In this document: positions 1-4,009 of the stretch, one piece after another
Numbering within the stretch: position 1 is the stretch's first letter
Layout: every line of letters starts with the position of its first letter
Assembly: GCA_041183125.1 (NCBI GenBank)
Contig: JBEGMH010000049.1
Coordinates: 1 to 5,177 of the forward strand
DNA from: JADJPL01 sp041183125
Lineage (GTDB): Bacteria; Bacteroidota; Bacteroidia; Chitinophagales; Saprospiraceae
DNA: 5,177 nucleotides
Direction: 5' to 3'
Notes under the pieces: generated by a model
What the model was told of the DNA's origin: nothing
The model's database searches: none
Seen by the model: only the letters and a program-made list of their open reading frames with translations
Position numbers and translations under genes: made by a program

Positions 1-1361
1 TCCTCGTGCTGACCGCCCTCGTCCTGCAGGGCATTGCCGCAAATAGCTGCCAAAAATCGGACGACGGTGCGTACAAAGCCTTGCTCACCGATACCGAGCT
101 CTACCACGCCTCTGTCAAGCAGTTGACAGACATCATCATCCACGACATCTTCTCCCCCCCCGTGGCGAGCCGCATCTATGCCTACTCCAATATCGCCGCC
201 TACGAAACCCTGGTCCACGCCTACCCCGAACACCGCTCCCTGGCCGGGCAAATCAAGGAACTGACCCCCGCCCCGCAGCCCGACCCCGACAAACCCGTGG
301 ACATCCACTTGGCCGCCCTCCACGCCTTCCTCACCGTCGGCAAAGCCCTTATCTTTTCCGAAGACAAAATGGACGCTTTCCGGGAAGCACAATACGCCCG
401 CCTCCGCGAAGCAGGCATCCCCCGCGACGTGTTCGACCACTCCATCGCCTACGGGGAGCAGGTCGCCCAGCACGTCATGGCCTGGGCCAAAAAGGACAAC
501 TACAGCCAGACCCGCTCCTTCCCCAAATACACCATCAAGCCCGAAGACGAATACTGGAAGCCTACTCCGCCCGACTACATGGAGGGTATCGAACCCCACT
601 GGATGAAAATCCGCACCCTGGTGCTGGATTCCTGCAACCAGTTCGCACCCAACCCGCCCACGCCGTTCGACATGAACAAAAACAGCCGCTTCTATAAGGA
701 AGTCATGGAGGTCTATGAAACCGGCAAAAACCTGAGCGAAGAACAAAACGATATCGCCAGCTTCTGGGACTGCAACCCCTACGTCTCCCACCATAAAGGC
801 CATGCCATGTTCGCCACGAAGAAAATTACCCCCGGCGGGCACTGGATGGGCATCACCGCTATCGCCACCCGCCAGTCCAAAGCGGATTTCATGCGTACCT
901 CCGAAGCCTATACCCGCGTCGCCATCGCCCTGTTCGACGGGTTCATCAGTTGCTGGGACGAGAAATGGCGCAGTGTCGTCGTGCGCCCCGAAACCGTCAT
1001 CAACCAGTTTATTGACGAAGACTGGGTGCCCCTGCTCCAAACCCCGCCCTTCCCGGAATACACCAGTGGCCACAGTGTGATCTCCAACGCCTCCGCCGTC
1101 GTGCTCACCGACCTGTTCGGCGAGCCGTTCCCCTTCCGCGATACGACGGAAATGGAGTACGGACTGCCCGTACGGGAGTTCCCCTCCTTCCTGGCCGCTA
1201 GCGAGGAGGCCGCCATCAGCCGCTTGTACGGGGGCATCCACTACCGGCCGGCCATAGAGGAAGGCTCCGCCCAGGGCAAGAAAGTAGGCGCATGGGTCGT
1301 ACAGCACCTGCATACCCGCCAGGAGGAAAAGACAGGAGGGGCTGCGGTCGGCCTGCGTTGA
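1..1361 (+). CDS. Vanadium-dependent haloperoxidase / PAP2-superfamily protein, probable lipoprotein (5' partial)
   Basis: The predicted product is a vanadate-binding haloperoxidase or a related acid phosphatase of the PAP2 fold. All signature residues can be seen, numbered from the GTG at 6-8. They are the K-x6-RP motif (K320, R327, P328), the SGH motif (S354, G355, H356), and S-R-x5-H (R406, H412). By family knowledge, H412 would be the axial vanadate ligand and H356 the acid-base histidine. The segment PPFPEYTSGH closely resembles the same stretch of fungal vanadium chloroperoxidase. The N-terminus is hydrophobic and ends in ANSC (C15), an imperfect lipobox, followed by QKSDD, so an exported lipoprotein is likely. 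The reading frame is open back to the window edge (CTC at 3-5). The GTG may therefore be internal to a signal peptide whose charged start lies outside. About 450 residues fits Bacteroidota family members. Substrate and true activity (haloperoxidase or phosphatase) cannot be read from sequence. The gene converges on the polyprenyl synthase gene. Confidence 0.9.
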   Translation, partial: LVLTALVLQGIAANSCQKSDDGAYKALLTDTELYHASVKQLTDIIIHDIFSPPVASRIYAYSNIAAYETLVHAYPEHRSLAGQIKELTPAPQPDPDKPVDIHLAALHAFLTVGKALIFSEDKMDAFREAQYARLREAGIPRDVFDHSIAYGEQVAQHVMAWAKKDNYSQTRSFPKYTIKPEDEYWKPTPPDYMEGIEPHWMKIRTLVLDSCNQFAPNPPTPFDMNKNSRFYKEVMEVYETGKNLSEEQNDIASFWDCNPYVSHHKGHAMFATKKITPGGHWMGITAIATRQSKADFMRTSEAYTRVAIALFDGFISCWDEKWRSVVVRPETVINQFIDEDWVPLLQTPPFPEYTSGHSVISNASAVVLTDLFGEPFPFRDTTEMEYGLPVREFPSFLAASEEAAISRLYGGIHYRPAIEEGSAQGKKVGAWVVQHLHTRQEEKTGGAAVGLR

Positions 1362-1387
1362 GGGGGGACTGAAAATTTGAAGGCGTG

Positions 1388-1472
1388 GGAACCACCGAGG
1401 AACAAAGCGGGGTAGCTACCGCATACTTTTGGTTTTTTTAAGCCAAATGTCGCTGGCCGGTGGTATGGTTCC
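1388..1472 (+). other. Potential branched RNA fold (7-bp outer stem, two inner hairpins)
   Basis: GGAACCA (1388-1394) is perfectly complementary to TGGTTCC (1466-1472). A competing pairing is CCACCG (1392-1397) with CGGTGG (1458-1463). Inside lie two hairpins: GCGG/CCGC (1407-1422) and TTTGG/CCAAA (1428-1447). The 85-nt cloverleaf-like outline is not a tRNA, because no T-arm consensus or anticodon arm could be placed. It may be a 3' UTR structure of the haloperoxidase mRNA or chance pairing. Confidence 0.3.
1407..1439 (+). terminator. Possible terminator of the haloperoxidase gene
   Basis: A GCGG/CCGC stem (1407-1410 with 1419-1422), which contains the palindrome GGTAGCTACC, starts about 45 bp after the haloperoxidase stop. 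It is followed by a T-rich stretch, interrupted by ACT and GG, that ends in seven Ts (1433-1439). This is a weak to moderate intrinsic terminator. The same bases also sit inside a larger potential fold whose outer stem pairs 1388-1394 with 1466-1472, so the hairpin may serve another purpose. Confidence 0.4.
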
Positions 1473-1646
1473 TTGTAATAAATCTAATATATTTTTGACA
1501 AATATGTACATTTTTTTTCCATGAAAGGACATTTTTTGGGAGAAAACGCACATGATATAAGAATATATTGTATATTTACGTTCGTTAAGAAAACTCGCCT
1601 GCACAGGAATCAGCAGCTTTGTCCCAATTACAAAAAAAGACAGACC

Positions 1647-1672
1647 ACGGGTACGGCTTTGCCTTGCCCTGT
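1647..1672 (+). other. Hairpin upstream of the strong terminator
   Basis: GGGTACGGC (1649-1657) pairs with GCCTTGCCC (1661-1669) around a TTT triloop, with one C-T mismatch and one U-G wobble. The stem can be prolonged by A1647-C1648 with G1671-T1672 if T1670 bulges. It has no T tract, so it is not itself a terminator. It lies about 27 bp ahead of the terminator hairpin and could be a domain of a small RNA ending there. Confidence 0.35.
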
Positions 1673-1698
1673 AAAGAGTATAGTGTTTCATAGTGTGA

Positions 1699-1734
1699 GG
1701 GGTAGCCGCTTTTGTGGTTGCTCCTTTTTTTATT
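1699..1734 (+). terminator. Intrinsic (Rho-independent) terminator, plus strand
   Basis: An 11-bp stem (1699-1709 with 1714-1724) closes a TTTT loop and is followed by seven Ts (1725-1731). As RNA all eleven positions pair, four of them as G-U or U-G wobbles. On the minus strand those wobbles become A-C or C-A mismatches and no T run follows, so the terminator acts on plus-strand transcription only. It lies about 340 bp beyond the haloperoxidase stop, so it ends either a very long 3' UTR or a separate short transcript. Confidence 0.7.
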
Positions 1735-1793
1735 AGACTGGTTGCGAGAGGTCAGCGAGATGGAAAAGAAGGGTCATTTTTTATCTACACGAA

Positions 1794-1838
1794 GGCTTTT
1801 TGCGGGAGTCTAAGCGCCTTAGATGACCGAAAAAAGGC
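1794..1838 (+). other. Hairpin with tandem G-A internal loop inside the inverted-repeat segment
   Basis: TCTAAG (1809-1814) pairs with CTTAGA (1818-1823) around a CGC triloop. Below it, 1806-1808 (GAG) faces 1824-1826 (TGA). As plus-strand RNA this allows two tandem G-A pairs and a G-U wobble. The stem continues with CGG/CCG (1803-1805 with 1827-1829), a G-A mismatch, and a T-run paired with an A-run (1797-1801 with 1831-1835). It ends with C1796-G1836 and G1794-C1838. Confidence 0.45.
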
Positions 1839-1848
1839 ATAGTATGGG

Positions 1849-1873
1849 AAAGAAAGGGCCTTTTCGACCCCTT
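1849..1873 (-). terminator. Weak candidate terminator for the polyprenyl synthase gene
   Basis: On the minus strand, about 48 bases after the stop codon, AAGGG can pair with CCCTT (plus coordinates 1869-1873 with 1854-1858), followed by TCTTT. The stem is only five base pairs with a ten-base loop, and the T tract is interrupted. It competes with pairings of the 1734-1898 segment. It is listed because no better minus-strand terminator was found. Confidence 0.2.
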
Positions 1874-1920
1874 GATGATTGCCCTCGCAACCAGTCTATC
1901 CCCCTTGCAACACCCCCCGC

Positions 1921-2901
1921 CTAATGCTCCCGGTTGCTGAGCATATCGGCTAAGATGCGCAGGGGTTCTTTATGTGCTTCCGGGCAGTGCAGGGCGTCCA
2001 GGTCGGCAAACGCCATCTCTAAAAAGCGCTGTTTTTCGGCCAGGGCATATTCCAAGACGCCGAGCTGCTGGTATAATGCGGTTACTTCCTGGATTTTTTC
2101 CTGCTGGTCGGCGGGGCGGGCGAGTGCCAGGGCCTGCAATCTTTCCCGCTGCGCGGGGGAAGCGAGTTCCAGGGCTTTGAGCCAGAGGAAGGTTTTTTTG
2201 TTCTGCGCGATATCGCCCCCGATTTTCTTGCCCACCTTGCCCCCTTCGCCGAAGGTGTCGAGGATATCGTCCTGGAGCTGGAACGCGGTGCCGCTCTGCC
2301 GGCCAAAGCGGTCTAGGCGCTGGACGTCTTCCGCAGGGGCGTCGGCTGCGGTCGCCCCTATGCAGAGGCTACCCGCGAGAAGGGCTGCCGTTTTGAGCTC
2401 GATCATGCGCAGGTACTCCGGGATGGACACCTGGGGGCGTTGTTCGAATTCCATATCCATCTGCTGCCCTTCGCAGACTTCGCGCGCGACCTGGTTGAAC
2501 GTAGCCAGGATACCCGGCAGGTGGCGTTGCTCGGATTGCAGGAGGTACTCGTACGCAAAAATGAGCATGACGTCGCCCGAGAGGATAGCCGTATTTTCCC
2601 CGAACAGCGCGTGTACCGTCGGTTTGCCCCTGCGCAGGGACGCCGCATCCATGATATCGTCGTGTACCAGGGTGAAGTTGTGGAAGATTTCGACGGCGTA
2701 GGCCAGGGGCAACGCTTTTTCCACATCGGGCCGGTACAAGCCGTAGCCGAGCAGGGCCATCGCCGGGCGCAGGCGCTTGCCGCCCAACTCCAGGATGTAG
2801 TTGACCGGTGCGTACAGCCCCTCCGGGCTGCCGGAAAAAGGGAGCCCCTTTCGGTAGGATTCAAATAGTTGCTGGTAGCGCTCGACGGTTGGAATGGCCA
2901 T
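1921..2901 (-). CDS. Short-chain polyprenyl diphosphate synthase, probably geranylgeranyl-diphosphate type
   Basis: This 326-residue trans-isoprenyl diphosphate synthase condenses isopentenyl diphosphate with allylic diphosphates in the cytoplasm. Seen in order: GGKRLRP (residues 40-46, diphosphate binding), first Asp-rich motif DDIMD (81-85, Mg2+ sites), LRRGKPTVH (89-97), GQQMDMEF (145-152), FQLQDDILD with the second Asp-rich motif DDILD (211-215), and GKKIGGDI with K225 and K226. The length is typical and no catalytic motif is missing. The first motif has the plain DDxxD form, without the two-residue insertion of E. coli-type farnesyl synthases, and F76 lies five residues before it. In archaeal-type enzymes that pattern goes with a C20 product, so a GGPP synthase feeding carotenoid or quinone synthesis is the best guess. 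The ATG at 2899-2901 has no Shine-Dalgarno; its leader is AT-rich, as is usual in Bacteroidota. It is transcribed divergently from the YpdA-family gene. Confidence 0.93.
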   Translation of the reverse strand: MAIPTVERYQQLFESYRKGLPFSGSPEGLYAPVNYILELGGKRLRPAMALLGYGLYRPDVEKALPLAYAVEIFHNFTLVHDDIMDAASLRRGKPTVHALFGENTAILSGDVMLIFAYEYLLQSEQRHLPGILATFNQVAREVCEGQQMDMEFEQRPQVSIPEYLRMIELKTAALLAGSLCIGATAADAPAEDVQRLDRFGRQSGTAFQLQDDILDTFGEGGKVGKKIGGDIAQNKKTFLWLKALELASPAQRERLQALALARPADQQEKIQEVTALYQQLGVLEYALAEKQRFLEMAFADLDALHCPEAHKEPLRILADMLSNREH

Positions 2902-2978
2902 GGTCTGTTTTTTGAAATTGGAAGGTACGCAAATCTCCGGTATTTTTACAATGCCGGGCGCGATTGAACGAAAAAGCG

Positions 2979-2986
2979 TAGTTTTG
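2979..2986 (+). promoter_or_regulatory. Bacteroidota-type -7 promoter element for the YpdA-family gene
   Basis: TAGTTTTG matches the Bacteroidota sigma-ABfr consensus TAnnTTTG exactly and lies 15 bp upstream of the ATG at 3002. No TTTG-like -33 element was found at the expected spacing, so support is partial. If active, transcription would start about 10 nt before the gene, giving a very short leader. Confidence 0.45.
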
Positions 2987-2996
2987 TGTTCACAAA
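2983..2996. promoter_or_regulatory. Short dyad overlapping the promoter, possible operator
   Basis: TTTGTG (2983-2988) and CACAAA (2991-2996) form a perfect 6-bp inverted repeat with a 2-bp spacer. It overlaps the -7 element and the predicted transcription start, where a dimeric regulator could block transcription. Dyads this short also occur by chance. No regulator gene lies in the window. Confidence 0.3.
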
Positions 2997-3001
2997 GAGT
3001 T

Positions 3002-3982
3002 ATGGATTATTTTGACCTGGTTGTTATAGGTGGAGGGCCGAGCGGATTGAATGTCGCTTTGTCGGCAAAAAAAGCGGGGCTGCGCTACATCGTACTCGAA
3101 AAAGGCGTGTTGGCCAATTCCATCTACCACTTTCCCACCAATATGACGTTCTTTTCGACTTCCCGCCTGCTCGAGATCGGGCAAGTGCCCTTCATATCGC
3201 ACGGGGACAAGCCCACCCGACGGGAAGCCCTGGAATATTACCGCCGGCTGAAAGAAGCCTGGGGGTTGTCCGTGCGCTGCTATGAAGAAGTGCAGTCCAT
3301 GGACCGCCAACCCGACGGGCGCTACCGAATCCGCGGCACACAGGGGGAATACCTGGCCCACCACGTCGTGGTCGCCACCGGATTCTACGATACGCCACGC
3401 CTGCTGGAAGTGCCGGGGGAAAACCTGCCCTGGGTGCGCCATTACTACGACGATGCCCACCCGTACATTGACCAGCGCGTGCTGGTGGTCGGTGCCCGCA
3501 ACTCAGCCTGTGATGCCGCCCTGGAGCTCCACCAAAAGGGGGCCGTGGTCTCTATGGCCATCCGGGGGGCTGAAATACACCCCAACGTGAAATACTGGAT
3601 ACGGCCCAATATCGTCAACCGCATTGCCGAGGGGAGCATCACGGCGTACTTCCACACGATGGTCAAAGAAATCCGCCCAGGCGAAGTCGTGTTGGAAGGA
3701 CCGGAAGGGCCTTTTAGGATCGAAAACGATTTCGTATTGGCCATGACGGGCTACCAGCCGAATTACGCCCTCTTGCAACGCCTCGGACTGAGCTGTAGCG
3801 CCTCCGACGACCAGGTCCCCGACCACAACCCGGATACCCTGGAAACCAACTTGCCGAACGTCTATCTGTCCGGGGTAGTCTGCGGCGGGCGGCAAATCAA
3901 CAAATACTTTATTGAAAACACCCGCGACCACGGGGACATTATTCTTTCACACATTATCCACAAGCAGAACACGCGCGCCTAA
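3002..3982 (+). CDS. ypdA: YpdA-family FAD/NADPH oxidoreductase (putative bacillithiol disulfide reductase)
   Basis: This 326-residue flavoprotein resembles YpdA/Bdr, which uses NADPH to reduce oxidised bacillithiol in the cytoplasm. The FAD dinucleotide fold begins at residue 7 with VVIGGGPSGL. NSIYHFPTNMTFFSTS (39-54) and IGQVPF (59-64) are family hallmarks. ATGFYD (125-130) follows, then the NADPH fold with VVGARNSACDAALEL (162-176) and the conserved NVKYWIRP (195-202). The C-terminal FAD-contacting stretch comprises AMTGYQP (247-253) and NVYLSGVVCGG (286-296). I chose the ATG at 3002 because it places the FAD motif at the usual distance. The frame is open to 2894, but that would add 36 non-conserved residues and run through the promoter. 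The notable departure is Ser14 where Staphylococcus aureus YpdA has its proposed catalytic Cys14. Other cysteines are C94, C170, C265 and C294. The gene is probably co-transcribed with the helicase 18-27 bp downstream. Family membership is firm; the substrate is inferred. Confidence 0.9.
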   Translation: MDYFDLVVIGGGPSGLNVALSAKKAGLRYIVLEKGVLANSIYHFPTNMTFFSTSRLLEIGQVPFISHGDKPTRREALEYYRRLKEAWGLSVRCYEEVQSMDRQPDGRYRIRGTQGEYLAHHVVVATGFYDTPRLLEVPGENLPWVRHYYDDAHPYIDQRVLVVGARNSACDAALELHQKGAVVSMAIRGAEIHPNVKYWIRPNIVNRIAEGSITAYFHTMVKEIRPGEVVLEGPEGPFRIENDFVLAMTGYQPNYALLQRLGLSCSASDDQVPDHNPDTLETNLPNVYLSGVVCGGRQINKYFIENTRDHGDIILSHIIHKQNTRA

Positions 3983-4009
3983 GCCCGCACCTGCCCTTAA
4001 ATGATTTTT

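Larger units (their letters stand above)
1734..1898. repeat. 165-bp segment bounded by perfect 15-bp inverted repeats (MITE-like element or structured RNA)
   Basis: TAGACTGGTTGCGAG (1734-1748) recurs as its exact reverse complement at 1884-1898. The interior is about 135 bp, has no ORF, and holds further nested pairings: 1750-1754 with 1876-1880, GGGTC (1771-1775) with GACCC (1866-1870), and a long hairpin at 1794-1838. Two readings fit. One is a non-autonomous transposable element with TA at each end, as Tc1/mariner or IS630-type insertions would leave. However, the terminal TA is self-complementary and so cannot prove a target duplication. The other is a folded RNA, with better pairing when read on the plus strand. 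The right end lies 22 bp from the polyprenyl synthase stop codon. Confidence 0.6.
1362..1920. other. Long AT-rich convergent intergenic region without a convincing protein gene
   Basis: This gap of about 560 bp separates the ends of two converging genes. It is visibly richer in A and T than the flanking genes, with many T and A runs. Open frames within it (for example 1521-1736 plus and 1416-1691 minus) have no recognisable motif, no clear ribosome binding site, and run through hairpins, so I do not call them genes. No tRNA T-arm or rRNA-like sequence was seen on either strand. What it does hold is RNA-foldable structure: a tailed hairpin near 1407-1439 inside a larger fold (1388-1472), a hairpin at 1647-1672, a strong terminator at 1699-1734, and an inverted-repeat-bounded segment at 1734-1898. 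Confidence 0.8.

Noticed and set aside
1424..1431. TACTTTTG, a match to the Bacteroidota TAnnTTTG promoter element
   Set aside because: No -33 TTTG element lies at the proper distance upstream, and it sits in the likely terminator tail of the haloperoxidase gene.
1590..1630. SRP RNA-like stretch (GGAATCAGCAGC) or other known housekeeping RNA
   Set aside because: The likeness to the SRP RNA apical domain is a few bases only; the flanking strands do not form the expected symmetric loop and stem.
1416..1691. 91-residue open frame on the minus strand
   Set aside because: It overlaps hairpins, has no family resemblance or ribosome binding site, and lies in sequence with no coding-like composition.
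1521..1736. 71-residue open frame on the plus strand
   Set aside because: It runs straight through the strong terminator hairpin, has no recognisable domain, and its composition follows the AT-rich intergenic sequence.
2440..2868. 142-residue plus-strand frame opposite the polyprenyl synthase
   Set aside because: It is a shadow frame: the minus-strand frame carries every catalytic motif of the enzyme family.
2930..2937. GAGATTTG on the minus strand as a -7 element for the polyprenyl synthase
   Set aside because: It misses the first consensus base and has no -33 partner at normal spacing. It is plausible by position but too weak to list.
2894..3001. Upstream extension of the YpdA-family gene to the ATG at 2894
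   Set aside because: It would add 36 residues with no family similarity, cover the promoter region, and overlap the start of the divergent gene. The FAD motif sits correctly behind the ATG at 3002.
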